A DNA stretch of 64,000 nucleotides from UM-FILTER-42-14 sp964586055. GTDB lineage: Bacteria > Patescibacteriota > Microgenomatia > UBA1400 > PJMF01. Shown one piece after another: positions 23,362 to 31,283 of the stretch. Both the position numbers and the translations under genes were made by a program. Each line of letters opens with the position of its first letter. The first letter of the stretch is position 1. The stretch lies in NCBI GenBank assembly GCA_964586055.1, contig CAZPFX010000001.1:1-64000 (forward strand). The letters run 5' to 3'. The notes beneath the pieces were generated by a model. The model searched no databases. It saw nothing but the letters and a program-made list of their open reading frames with translations, and was not told the DNA's origin.

Positions 23362-24387
23362 TTAAACCACCCGCGTCTCCTCATACCGATACCCAAACTT
23401 CCCAGGCAAATATACCCCTGGTTCTATAGTTATTGCCATTCCCGCAAGGATTTTCTGAGAGTTATTGGCATTTAGGGAGGGGGTTTCATGAATCGACAAG
23501 CCCAGCCCATGACCAGTGGTGTGGATGAATTCTTTGCCGAATCCTGCCAAAGAGATGCTATTTCTGGCCGCATCATCTAACATTTGTGCAGTGCAGCTCG
23601 GTTTTTCTAAAATGCTTACTGCGACAGAAAAGGCGGCTTTAACAATTTTTTCGATTTCCAAAAATTTCTCATCAGGTTTATCGCCAAACCAAACAGTCCT
23701 AGTTAAATCAGAACAGTAGCCATTGAAGCGCGCTCCACAGTCGATGAGTACGGCTGTGTTTTTTGTTAACTTACGATCAGTGGGTTGGTGATGGGGAAGA
23801 GCGCTGTGATCGCCAAAGGCGACGATAGTAGGGAAGGCTAGCTCGTCACTGCCTAGGTCGCGGAAGGTTTGCTCGAGGAGTGTTTCGACTTCTTGTTCGG
23901 TCATGCCGGCGGTTAGTTTGCCGATAGTCTGCTCAAGACCTCGTTCTGTGATACTGACTGCCTTCTTAATTGCCCCCTGTTCTTCGACATCTTTGATCAT
24001 GCGAAGCTGCCAAAGCCTATTTGTGTTTAAGCTTTTTATCTCAAGGCTAAGTGCGCCTAAAAGTTCATACTCACTGACAAAAATTGCTTCTTTATCTATG
24101 GCTAAGGTTTTCAGATTTTCAGACTTTGTAAGCTCTCGAAGTTTGGCAGTCATAACCGTGGGGGAGATCGAAGGATGATGAGCGAGATTTTCCTGAATTG
24201 ACACAGGAGAGAAGGCGCCATGACAGAGCAAGGCAGTTTTCCTTGTAACAATGAGAAAAGCTTCCCTCTCTGGCGTGAGGGTCTCAAAGCCAGTGAAGTA
24301 GCGAATGTGATCTGGATCAGCAATGAGAAGAGCCTCAGACGAAGCGACTCCTGTTTGGAGGCGTTGCAAGCGGTTAGTGAAGGACAT
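23362..24387 (-). CDS. Xaa-Pro dipeptidase-like M24 metallopeptidase
   Basis: A 341-aa protein with a creatinase-like N-terminal domain (to about residue 125) and a pita-bread catalytic domain. Metal ligands are visible: Asp pair in LIDCGARFNGYCSDLTRT, His in TTGHGLGLSIHETP, Glu in TIEPGVYLPG and the final Glu in YRYEET. It cleaves X-Pro dipeptides or N-terminal X-Pro bonds. It ends 7 nt from the end of the convergent tRNA-Ala gene and starts 2 nt after the stop of a secreted-protein gene. Confidence 0.92.
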   Translation of the reverse strand: MSFTNRLQRLQTGVASSEALLIADPDHIRYFTGFETLTPEREAFLIVTRKTALLCHGAFSPVSIQENLAHHPSISPTVMTAKLRELTKSENLKTLAIDKEAIFVSEYELLGALSLEIKSLNTNRLWQLRMIKDVEEQGAIKKAVSITERGLEQTIGKLTAGMTEQEVETLLEQTFRDLGSDELAFPTIVAFGDHSALPHHQPTDRKLTKNTAVLIDCGARFNGYCSDLTRTVWFGDKPDEKFLEIEKIVKAAFSVAVSILEKPSCTAQMLDDAARNSISLAGFGKEFIHTTGHGLGLSIHETPSLNANNSQKILAGMAITIEPGVYLPGKFGYRYEETRVV

Positions 24388-24389
24388 GA

Positions 24390-25070
24390 TTATTTTTCTT
24401 TGGACAGAGGAGCGAGGGAGCGGATGGTTGTGCCTGTGATGCCGTCTTCATCTTGGAAGCCGGTGACTAAAACGGTCAAATCTTTTTCGAACATTTCGGA
24501 GTCGATTTCGGTGCCGTCGGAGTCTTCGAATAAAGCATTTTTGGTGACGGTGATTGATTTTTCTTCGCTGTCACTTCTGCTAACAATGACCAATTCTTTG
24601 GAAGTAAGGCTTTTTAGTGTTCCAAGCAAGACCACTGGTTCTGGAGGACGCAAGCTTTTTGAGGAAACTAGAACAAAGCGGGGTTCAAAAGTGCCATTTT
24701 CTTCGACGCCAAGAGTAATAGCCCATTCATCAACAGCAATGTCATCGATAGTCACGTCTTTGCCGTTCTTAGTCACTGAAACATTTGCCGAGAGGGGGAC
24801 GATGAGGACACCCTTGTGGGTTTCTAGAGTAATGGTTTCACTGGTGACGCGATCAATTTTGCCAACGAAGCCTCTTTTTTTAGTGGAGATTTTTGCGACA
24901 ACTTCACCAACTTCTTGTTTCTTTTCCTCGACTACTTTTTCGATTCGTTTTTTCAACTCTTGAGTAGTTTTGCCGCTATCAGTGGCATCATCAACTGCAG
25001 AAACCACTTGAAACGTACCTAGTAGTAAAACTACGCCTAAGATACTGCCCAAAATTTTGGTTTTTTTCAT
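24390..25070 (-). CDS. Secreted hypothetical protein with repeated small beta domains
   Basis: A 226-aa protein with a signal peptide (MKKTKILGSILGVVLLLG then TFQVVSA), a charged helix (residues 30-62) and two similar beta-rich segments, GFVGKIDRVTSETITLETHKG and LLGTLKSLTSKELVIVSRS, each followed by a short strand pair. Such repeats recall DUF5666-type OB-like domains. Function unknown. It is 2 nt from the M24 gene and 3 nt from another secreted-protein gene, so all three are probably co-transcribed. Confidence 0.78.
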   Translation of the reverse strand: MKKTKILGSILGVVLLLGTFQVVSAVDDATDSGKTTQELKKRIEKVVEEKKQEVGEVVAKISTKKRGFVGKIDRVTSETITLETHKGVLIVPLSANVSVTKNGKDVTIDDIAVDEWAITLGVEENGTFEPRFVLVSSKSLRPPEPVVLLGTLKSLTSKELVIVSRSDSEEKSITVTKNALFEDSDGTEIDSEMFEKDLTVLVTGFQDEDGITGTTIRSLAPLSKEK

Positions 25071-25073
25071 AAA

Positions 25074-25553
25074 TTATTTAGTTTCGGCTGCCGGAGAGGC
25101 TTCTTTATCGGCTTGAGGCTCTGGTTGCTCAGATAATAATTTGCTAACAATAATAACTCGCTCTTGGGTGGCGCCGACTCCACTTTCATCGATAGCGTGA
25201 ACACTCAGTATAGTACTTCCTTCCTCAAGTGCAACTGTAAAACTGAAGCTACCCGAGGCGTCGGCAGAACTTATAAATTCTTCACCATTCACAAAGAGGA
25301 CGACGATTGAGTCTGGTGTAGCGGTGCCAGTGACAGTGACTTCATTTTCTTCTTGAACATGGCCATCTTCCGGACTGAGAATGGTCAGCATAGCTCCAGC
25401 CGGAGTTGGCGTAGCTGTCGCATCCGTAGGAGCAGTGATAGTGGAGCTTGTATTCGGAGTAGTTACTGCCTTGCGAACTCGATATAAGCCGTAGGTAATA
25501 ATCAAGCCAAAAGAGAGACCTATCAGGATGGCTATGACTACTTCTTTTTTCAT
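25074..25553 (-). CDS. Membrane-anchored protein with an Ig-like domain
   Basis: A 159-aa protein with an N-terminal transmembrane anchor (residues 4-22), a Thr/Pro/Ala-rich linker and one bacterial Ig-like domain (LTILSPEDGHVQEENEVTVTG to ATQERVIIV), ending in a Glu/Pro/Ala-rich tail. The ATG at 25553 begins MKKEVVIAIL; a longer frame from 25577 is less likely. It probably sits on the cell surface. Confidence 0.78.
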   Translation of the reverse strand: MKKEVVIAILIGLSFGLIITYGLYRVRKAVTTPNTSSTITAPTDATATPTPAGAMLTILSPEDGHVQEENEVTVTGTATPDSIVVLFVNGEEFISSADASGSFSFTVALEEGSTILSVHAIDESGVGATQERVIIVSKLLSEQPEPQADKEASPAAETK

Positions 25554-25609
25554 AAGGTAGGGTGCATTATAAACCAAGACAGGCCAAGAACAAACGTCAG
25601 TCAGCGTGG

Positions 25610-25615
25610 TATAGT
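25610..25615 (+). promoter_or_regulatory. Putative -10 element (TATAGT) of the MBL gene
   Basis: TATAGT ends 6 nt before the ATG at 25622; no Shine-Dalgarno. Leaderless candidate. Confidence 0.45.
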
Positions 25616-25621
25616 ACTGGC

Positions 25622-26281
25622 ATGATACTCACATTCCACGGCCACTCATGTTTCAAATTAAAGGGCGCTGACGGCACAGTCGTCACCGATCCGTTTCACG
25701 AATACATCGGCTATCCTTTGCCAAGCATGAGCGCTGATATTGTCACCGTCTCCCACGATCACAAGGACCACGCTTCTTCTGATAAAATTCGTGGTACTGC
25801 AAGAAGAAAAAATCCATTTATTGTTGATAAGTCCGGTGAATATGAGGTCTGTGGGATTTCTGTTTTTGGTGTTCCTTCATTTCATGATGACTCAAAAGGC
25901 GCAGAGCGCGGACCAAATGTTATTTTCACGATCTTAATAGACGGCCTCAGAGTCTGCCATCTTGGAGATTTGGGTCATGAGCTTTCACAAACGCAGATTG
26001 AAGCCATCGGCAGCGTCGATATCTTACTTTGTCCGGTAGGTGGAACTTTTACCCTTGATCCAAAGACTGCTGTTAAAGTCATTCGGGCCATTGAGCCAAG
26101 CATAACAATTCCTATGCATTACAACACACCAGATCTTGATCAAAAAGTTTTTGCTGATCTAAAAACTCGCGACGAGTTCGCGAAGGAATTTGGGGCAGAA
26201 ATTAAGCCTGTGGTTTCTCTTGATATTTCTCGAGCACAATTGCCAGAGGAGAACGAATTAGTAATTCTTGAAAGAACATAA
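25622..26281 (+). CDS. Metallo-beta-lactamase-fold hydrolase (UPF0173-like)
   Basis: A 219-aa MBL-fold protein. N-terminal strand TFHGHSCFKLKG, zinc motif VSHDHKDHA (HxHxDH), His in VPSFHDD, Asp in CHLGDLGHEL and a final His in IPMHYNTPD. This compact form matches the UPF0173/UlaG-like group; the substrate is unknown. The ATG at 25622 is preferred to the frame start at 25562 because the MBL fold begins there and a TATAGT box ends 6 nt upstream. dnaB follows 6 nt downstream. Confidence 0.87.
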   Translation: MILTFHGHSCFKLKGADGTVVTDPFHEYIGYPLPSMSADIVTVSHDHKDHASSDKIRGTARRKNPFIVDKSGEYEVCGISVFGVPSFHDDSKGAERGPNVIFTILIDGLRVCHLGDLGHELSQTQIEAIGSVDILLCPVGGTFTLDPKTAVKVIRAIEPSITIPMHYNTPDLDQKVFADLKTRDEFAKEFGAEIKPVVSLDISRAQLPEENELVILERT

Positions 26282-26287
26282 CAAGAC

Positions 26288-27601
26288 ATGGCACAACAAC
26301 CGGCCAGGGTGCCACCCCATAATTTAGAAGCAGAACGATCCCTACTGGGTGCGATTCTTATTGATTCAGAGGCGATTATTTCCGTGGCTGATCGAATCAA
26401 GGCTGATAGTTTTTACGACCCCAATAATCAATACATATATGCAGCCATGCAGGAACTTTATGAGTCACGTCAGCCGATTGACGCGGTGACTTTGACCTCG
26501 CAGCTGAAAAAAAATAAAAAGCTTGGTGCCGTTGGTGGCTCCGCAGCCATTGCTGAGCTTTCCAATGCCGTCGCTACCGCCGCCAATGTCGAGCAGTACG
26601 CCAAGATGGTCTCCGAAGCGGCTATGCGTAGGCGATTAATCTCGATTTCTGGTCAAGTTTCGCAGCTGGCTTTTGATGATAGTAAAGAAGTTCAGGATGT
26701 TATCGATCTTACGGAGCAAGAAGTTTTTGCTGTATCCCAGACTAATACGACGAAGAGCTTCGCTCCTGTCAAAGACACCTTGGTGGAAAGTTTTGAGCGT
26801 CTCGATGAGCTCCAGAGATCTGGAGATGATCTCCGGGGAGTCGCAACTGGCTTTGCTGATCTCGACAATACTTTGGCTGGTTTACAGAAATCAAATCTGA
26901 TTATTCTAGCCGCTCGACCTGGTATGGGAAAAACCGCCCTGGCTTTAAATATTGCCCATGCTGTGTCTGTTAAATCTAAGAAGAGAGTTGGTATTTTCTC
27001 GTTGGAAATGAGTCGAGAAGAGCTTGTCGATCGTTTGTTAGTATCTCAAGCAGATATTGACGCTTGGCGACTAAAAACTGGTCGACTTAACCAACAAGAT
27101 TTTTTGAAGCTTTCCGATGCAATGGGAGTTCTTGCTGAAGCACCATTGTTTATAGATGACACTCCAGGTTTATCAATTTTCGAGATGAGAACCAGAGCCA
27201 GAAGGTTGATGGCAGAGCACCAGATTGACCTTCTTGTTGTTGACTATCTGCAGCTAGCTCATGGTCGAACACGTGATAATCGTGTTCAGGAGGTTGGTGA
27301 AATTTCGCAGGGACTAAAAAATATTGCTCGTGAACTAAAAATTCCAGTTCTTGCCTTGTCGCAACTGTCTCGTGCCATCGAGAACAGAGGCGAGAAGACC
27401 CCGCAACTCTCCGATCTTCGTGAATCTGGTTCGATTGAGCAGGATGCTGACGTGGTTATGTTCCTTTATAGGCGTGATGATGATGTGCCAGAAGCCGTCA
27501 ATATCAAGGTCGCTAAGCACAGAAATGGCCCACTCGCCGACGTCGATCTCTTCTTCCGTGGCGACAGAATCAAGTTCTACGGCATGGAGACGAAGAGGTA
27601 A
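26288..27601 (+). CDS. dnaB: Replicative DNA helicase DnaB
   Basis: Hexameric 5'-3' helicase at the replication fork. The 437-aa protein has the N-terminal helical domain (PHNLEAERSLLGAIL), a linker, and a RecA-like core with Walker A AARPGMGKTALALN, the H2 segment IFSLEMSREEL, Walker B LLVVDYLQL and the arginine-finger region LRESGSIEQDADVVMFLYR. Normal length, no intein. Confidence 0.96.
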   Translation: MAQQPARVPPHNLEAERSLLGAILIDSEAIISVADRIKADSFYDPNNQYIYAAMQELYESRQPIDAVTLTSQLKKNKKLGAVGGSAAIAELSNAVATAANVEQYAKMVSEAAMRRRLISISGQVSQLAFDDSKEVQDVIDLTEQEVFAVSQTNTTKSFAPVKDTLVESFERLDELQRSGDDLRGVATGFADLDNTLAGLQKSNLIILAARPGMGKTALALNIAHAVSVKSKKRVGIFSLEMSREELVDRLLVSQADIDAWRLKTGRLNQQDFLKLSDAMGVLAEAPLFIDDTPGLSIFEMRTRARRLMAEHQIDLLVVDYLQLAHGRTRDNRVQEVGEISQGLKNIARELKIPVLALSQLSRAIENRGEKTPQLSDLRESGSIEQDADVVMFLYRRDDDVPEAVNIKVAKHRNGPLADVDLFFRGDRIKFYGMETKR

Positions 27602-27619
27602 AATTTTGATTGCGAAAAT

Positions 27620-27862
27620 TTATTGGGCAGCAACTACCGGCGTCATGCCGAAAAGTAGATAAAACAAAGTTCCCGACAAGACAAAAAACATCAGTAGAAA
27701 ACCGACGTTTCTCTTGATTGCCAATGAGGACTTATCTGGATTTGGATTATCTGTGCTGACAATGATAACAGTCGCGATAATCACCCAGATCACGGCTCTG
27801 AGAATCAGCGACTGCAGGGTAGTGATGTCAAATAAGACGTGAAAAATTTCAGCTGCATTCAT
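27620..27862 (-). CDS. Small two-helix membrane protein
   Basis: An 80-aa protein with two transmembrane helices (about residues 17-36 and 50-71) joined by a polar loop (DNPNPDKSS). No family assigned. It is convergent with dnaB (18 nt apart) and starts about 80 nt from the divergent tRNA-Leu. Confidence 0.65.
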   Translation of the reverse strand: MNAAEIFHVLFDITTLQSLILRAVIWVIIATVIIVSTDNPNPDKSSLAIKRNVGFLLMFFVLSGTLFYLLFGMTPVVAAQ

Positions 27863-27941
27863 AAGTGCAATAACTATGATCTAAAGACGAGAAAATTGCA
27901 AGTTTTCCTCAGGTGAAGGTGGTATATAATGCAAATCTAGA

Positions 27942-28025
27942 GCCGAGATGGCGGAATCGGTAGACGCGTGGGTCTCAAAAACCCATGAGCCAAAACTCGT
28001 GAGGGTTCGAGTCCCTCTCTCGGCA
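27942..28025 (+). tRNA. tRNA-Leu (anticodon CAA)
   Basis: An 84-nt class II tRNA. Acceptor GCCGAGA/TCTCGGC; anticodon stem TGGGT/ACCCA around CTCAAAA gives CAA; a long variable arm (GAGCCAAAACTC) precedes the T-arm GGGTTCGAGTCCC. CCA is not encoded. A TATAAT-like hexamer lies about 12 nt upstream. Confidence 0.96.
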
Positions 28026-28040
28026 CAAGACAAAATTTTC

Positions 28041-28301
28041 CTATCTATAAATATCTTTTCGATGTTGGACGGCCTCAATGACTATCAAGGATTGCTTTGG
28101 CTGTATGGAGTACACAACGCGATATGGCCAGACTTTCAAAGATCTTTTGCCATGAAGCCTGCCAACCAATGATTTTCCTGAATCAGGTGTTTTTACAAGA
28201 AGTTCGATAGCCTCAAAAATTCGTGGTAAGTATTTTTTATCTATCTTTTTGAGATGTTTTTTTGTTTTAGGCAGGTAAACAATCTGCATTTTACAGTCCA
28301 A
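28041..28301 (-). CDS. RelE/ParE-family toxin
   Basis: An 86-aa toxin: QIVYLPKTKKHLKKIDKKYL, helical hairpin, then GKRSLKVWPYRVVYSIQP and the basic tail VQHRKDIYR, a RelE-like C-terminus. It overlaps the antitoxin gene by 11 nt and ends 16 nt from tRNA-Leu, with which it is convergent. Only distantly similar to the RelE at 19.2 kb. Confidence 0.88.
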   Translation of the reverse strand: MDCKMQIVYLPKTKKHLKKIDKKYLPRIFEAIELLVKTPDSGKSLVGRLHGKRSLKVWPYRVVYSIQPKQSLIVIEAVQHRKDIYR

Positions 28302-28569
28302 ATTGCTTTTTCATATCTTCGTGAGAAGTAAAATTTTTGGCTTTTATATCTTTAATTCCCGCTGCAATATCTTTCATGAGCTCGGTGTCTTCTTGAATAG
28401 CAAGAGTCTCTTGGTACATTTCGAATTCGTCGGCCGACATCATCACCACAGGTTCATGACCGCGCCTGGTAATCTGATATCTTTTGGTTCCCTTGGAAGC
28501 ATTCGTCAGAAGATCATAAAAATTGTCGCGAGCAGTGCTTGCAGAAAGAGAAGTGCTTAATATTTTCAT
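28291..28569 (-). CDS. Phd/YefM-family antitoxin paired with RelE
   Basis: A 92-aa protein: STSLSASTARDNFYDLLTNA, then RYQITRRGHEPVVMMSADEFEMYQ, the YefM-type core. The ATG at 28569 is preferred to a start at 28608, because the latter would read through an inverted repeat that looks like the operator. The C-terminal half is acidic and helical. Confidence 0.87.
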   Translation of the reverse strand: MKILSTSLSASTARDNFYDLLTNASKGTKRYQITRRGHEPVVMMSADEFEMYQETLAIQEDTELMKDIAAGIKDIKAKNFTSHEDMKKQFGL

Positions 28570-28589
28570 AGTACTGCTAATGGTACTAT
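28568..28589. promoter_or_regulatory. Operator-like inverted repeat of the second RelE module
   Basis: ATAGTAC-N8-GTACTAT overlaps the antitoxin start codon. This is the fourth module in the window with an inverted repeat touching the antitoxin start. Confidence 0.55.
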
Positions 28590-28611
28590 TAACAATCTGT
28601 TTTTTCAAGTG

Positions 28612-29058
28612 TTAACGAAGAAACGCAATCGCCAGTATCACCACCACCTGCGGTGCTAAACCCACCCACATATTGGGAATAGAGTGATGGAATTTGCCAT
28701 GGAAATTATTCAGAGGTTTGAGAAACTTTGGCTCCCACTTTAGAAAATTGCGCGGTGCCTCAAGAAAATCGGGGAGAAGACCAAAAAACGCTCCAATCCA
28801 AATATGCCACTGAAATAGTGACTCGCCACTTTGCCACAAGAAAAAAATTAATAAAGCCGTGAGTCCAAGATCGACAAACTCAAGCTTCAATGCCGTAGAT
28901 TTTTTCCGAGTGCCATTCGAAAGGCCCGTGCCGACATCCCAGTGGGGGATCCAGTCTTGGACATAATGAAGGCCTATGGCTAGGGGAATATAGATGAGAG
29001 GATGGGTGAACTTGGAGGCGACAAAAGCGCCAGTGGTAGCGTGTGCGAGTGATAGCAT
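28612..29058 (-). CDS. YdjM/DUF457-like membrane-bound metal-dependent hydrolase (putative)
   Basis: A 148-aa membrane protein with His and Asp residues near membrane segments: LAHATTGAF at the N-terminus, HYVQDWIPHWD, LLPDFLEAP and NNFHGKFHHSI. These recall the predicted metal sites of the YdjM/DUF457 family. Three or four hydrophobic helices. The function is not established. It diverges from lgt. Confidence 0.65.
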   Translation of the reverse strand: MLSLAHATTGAFVASKFTHPLIYIPLAIGLHYVQDWIPHWDVGTGLSNGTRKKSTALKLEFVDLGLTALLIFFLWQSGESLFQWHIWIGAFFGLLPDFLEAPRNFLKWEPKFLKPLNNFHGKFHHSIPNMWVGLAPQVVVILAIAFLR

Positions 29059-29091
29059 GAGGGCTTAGTATACCTCACTCCTCGAGAATGA

Positions 29092-29097
29092 TACAAT
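29092..29097 (+). promoter_or_regulatory. Putative -10 element (TACAAT) of lgt
   Basis: TACAAT ends 8 nt before the ATG at 29106, and itself lies inside the longer open frame from 29088. No Shine-Dalgarno. Confidence 0.45.
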
Positions 29098-29105
29098 ACT
29101 TTAGC

Positions 29106-29927
29106 ATGTTTCCTGTTATTTTCTCGATTGGACCTTTTGTCCTGCATACCGCTGTTGTCTGTAATATTCTGGCATTTGTCTTGGCACTTTACACTTTTTG
29201 GCGCAAAGGTCGCGAGGAGCATTTTGAGGAGCATCAGATCTTTGATACTTTCTTACTTGCAATTATTGCTGGTTTTTTGGCAGCCCGCATCGGCTACATC
29301 GCCATACATTTTCAGAACTTTGGATTTTCAGTTATTAAGTGGCTCGATATGTGTCAAGCTCCGGGGCTGATTGCAGAAATTGGAGTGTTGGCGGCTGCAC
29401 TTGTGATTTTATATCGCGCTGCCCAGAATAAATGGGATCGTTTCGAGGCGTTGGACTTCTGGACGTTAGCGGTGGTGACAGGTTTTCCCCTGGTTCTACT
29501 TGGAATGTTTTTCTCGGGAAATGGCATTGGCAAATCTACAACTATGCCATGGGGAGTGGTCTTTCCAGGCCTAGTCGACCCACATCATCCCGCCCAAATT
29601 TATGCCTTGGTATTTTTCTCAGTTCTTAGCTACTACCTTCATTGGGTGGAGTCAAAGTACCGCACTTTCGTCTGGTATAGAGCCAGTCGCACTGGCGCCC
29701 AAACAGGCTTTCTCCTTGGAGTTGGCAGCTTGACCACAGGTGTTTATTTTTTGCTTTTGACGCTGGTTCGCCCCGGACAACTCGTGGTAGGTGGCCTGAC
29801 TCTCGACTGGCTTCTTTTCGTCGCCTTAGCGATTTTTGGCTTCGTGGTTTTATATATTCGCTCTGGCAGGACGCTCTTTAGAAAACATCAGACTACCCCG
29901 GCACATTTCAATGACACAACGGTTTAA
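29106..29927 (+). CDS. lgt: Prolipoprotein diacylglyceryl transferase (divergent Lgt)
   Basis: A 273-aa membrane protein with about seven helices. It moves diacylglycerol from phosphatidylglycerol to the lipobox Cys of preprolipoproteins. Lgt-like points are ARIGYIAIHF after helix 2, GNGIGKSTTMPWGVVF and the DPHHPAQIYAL segment. The family's usual RxGNFxNxE loop is degenerate (FFSGNGIG), so the call rests partly on the lspA neighbour, whose ATG lies 17 nt before the end of this gene. The start could also be 29088. Confidence 0.8.
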   Translation: MFPVIFSIGPFVLHTAVVCNILAFVLALYTFWRKGREEHFEEHQIFDTFLLAIIAGFLAARIGYIAIHFQNFGFSVIKWLDMCQAPGLIAEIGVLAAALVILYRAAQNKWDRFEALDFWTLAVVTGFPLVLLGMFFSGNGIGKSTTMPWGVVFPGLVDPHHPAQIYALVFFSVLSYYLHWVESKYRTFVWYRASRTGAQTGFLLGVGSLTTGVYFLLLTLVRPGQLVVGGLTLDWLLFVALAIFGFVVLYIRSGRTLFRKHQTTPAHFNDTTV

Positions 29928-30321
29928 ATTTCTAGTTGCCAGCTCCGCGATATTTGCTTTATTCCTTGATCAGCTCAGCAAGTATTTTTCGTCATTGGCC
30001 CAAGTGAACACAGGCGTTGCTTTCGGTTTATTGGCTGATAGTTTTTTCTCTGTCAAATTAGCAAGTCTTTTCTTTTTCGCCGTTACCATCTTTATCGTTT
30101 GGCAGTTCTGGTCAAATTGGCAAAAAATTCCCGTCGCACTGGGGATGTTTATGGGAGGGGTTTTTGGCAACTTACTTGACCGCCTTGTTTATGGCGGAGT
30201 TCGCGATTGGCTAACTTTACCATTTATAAATCTAACAAATAATTTAGCTGACTGGTTTATTTTTATCAGTCTATCTTGGTTGACCATGCAAATTATTGGT
30301 GAGAGAAGGAGAGCGAAATGA
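29911..30321 (+). CDS. lspA: Lipoprotein signal peptidase LspA
   Basis: A 136-aa aspartic membrane peptidase that cleaves the signal peptide of lipidated prolipoproteins. Four hydrophobic helices. Signatures: DQLSKYFSS, NTGVAFGLL, GGVFGNLLDRLVYGGVRDW and NNLADWFIF, containing the two catalytic Asp. The ATG at 29911 overlaps the end of lgt; the frame is open further upstream but those residues are not family-like. Overlaps the next gene by 4 nt. Confidence 0.93.
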   Translation: MTQRFKFLVASSAIFALFLDQLSKYFSSLAQVNTGVAFGLLADSFFSVKLASLFFFAVTIFIVWQFWSNWQKIPVALGMFMGGVFGNLLDRLVYGGVRDWLTLPFINLTNNLADWFIFISLSWLTMQIIGERRRAK

Positions 30322-31100
30322 AAATTTTAGAATATCTCCTCTACGAAGATGAGGACATGCTGGTTATAAATAAGCCTTATGGCGTGGTGGTGAATCGAGC
30401 AAACACGGTGAAAGTGCCGACTGTCCAAGACTGGATGACGGAGTACTTAGCTGCGCAGCCAGAGCACGAGTGGCAGTCGCTGGTTCCTGCAGATTTCTCA
30501 ACAGAGTACGGTACGCCAGAAGAGATATTTAGAGAGCGAAATGGCATTGTTCATAGGCTTGATAAAGATACCAGCGGCGCCTTGGTCCTGGCCAAAAATC
30601 CCGGTAGCTTAGTGGTACTTCTAGAGCAATTCAGAGAGCGAAAAATTCAGAAAACATACACTGCGCTTGTGCACGGCCATTTTCCTTTTGGGAAAGAAGT
30701 TATTACTTTGCCGATCGCGCGTTTGCCAAAAAATACCAGTAAATTTGGGGTTGTTCATGATGGTAGGCCGGCGGAGACGATTGTTGAAACACAGAATCAT
30801 TTTTCAATTACGAAAGTAGGTTGGCCAAGCTACTATGGTAAATTTTCACTGGTTAACGCCATGCCAAAAACAGGCCGCACACATCAGATTCGCGTCCACT
30901 TGGACCACTATCAGCACCCGATCGTTTCGGATAAGCAGTATGCGGGTCGAAAGCACATGAGGCTGGATCTTTCTTGGTGCCCGAGGCAGTTCTTGCATGC
31001 GAGTCAGATCACGTTGACCAACCCGCGCACGAAAGAATCACTGACGGTGGAGGCGGAGTTGGCGCCGGATCTTAAAATGGCCCTAAATTCGATTCAGTAA
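30318..31100 (+). CDS. RluA-family RNA pseudouridine synthase
   Basis: A 260-aa pseudouridine synthase. LLYEDEDMLVINKPYGVVV begins the catalytic domain, the catalytic Asp is in IVHRLDKDTSGALVLAKN, and KTYTALVHG, TGRTHQIRVHL and FLHASQITL follow. No N-terminal S4 domain is present. It modifies rRNA or tRNA uridines; the target cannot be told. Third gene of a run lgt-lspA-rlu. Confidence 0.93.
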   Translation: MKILEYLLYEDEDMLVINKPYGVVVNRANTVKVPTVQDWMTEYLAAQPEHEWQSLVPADFSTEYGTPEEIFRERNGIVHRLDKDTSGALVLAKNPGSLVVLLEQFRERKIQKTYTALVHGHFPFGKEVITLPIARLPKNTSKFGVVHDGRPAETIVETQNHFSITKVGWPSYYGKFSLVNAMPKTGRTHQIRVHLDHYQHPIVSDKQYAGRKHMRLDLSWCPRQFLHASQITLTNPRTKESLTVEAELAPDLKMALNSIQ

Positions 31101-31117
31101 GTTTCAGTAAGTCTGGG

Positions 31118-31145
31118 TTGCTTCTTAGGCTAATACCCATATAAT
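31118..31145 (+). promoter_or_regulatory. Promoter of the HD-domain gene
   Basis: TTGCTT (31118-31123), 16-nt spacer, TATAAT (31140-31145). The predicted transcript has a leader of about 130 nt before the TTG start. Confidence 0.55.
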
Positions 31146-31151
31146 ACATAC

Positions 31152-31277
31152 CAATTCTCTGAAAGGAGAATTGAAGCGAGAGCACCAATCCAGGTTGCTT
31201 TCGCTCCCAAGTAACAATCCCTGATTTCATAGGAAATAGGGGGGGTAACCAAGAGAGCGAACGTATCTTGAGGAGGT
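31152..31277 (+). ncRNA. Candidate structured 5' leader (possible riboswitch-like element) of the HD-domain gene
   Basis: Three successive hairpins. H1: CAATTCTC-TGAAAG-GAGAATTG (31152-31173). H2: a 10-bp helix pairing 31075+100 to 31084+100 (31175-31184) with 31196-31205, one G-U pair, loop of 11. H3: CCCT(g)ATTTC-ATAG-GAAATAGGG (31219-31241). TTCGCTC (31200-31206) can instead pair with GAGCGAA (31255-31261) just before the Shine-Dalgarno AGGAGGT (31271-31277), so H2 and a helix near the ribosome site are mutually exclusive. No known class recognised. Confidence 0.5.
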
Positions 31278-31283
31278 GTTTTT

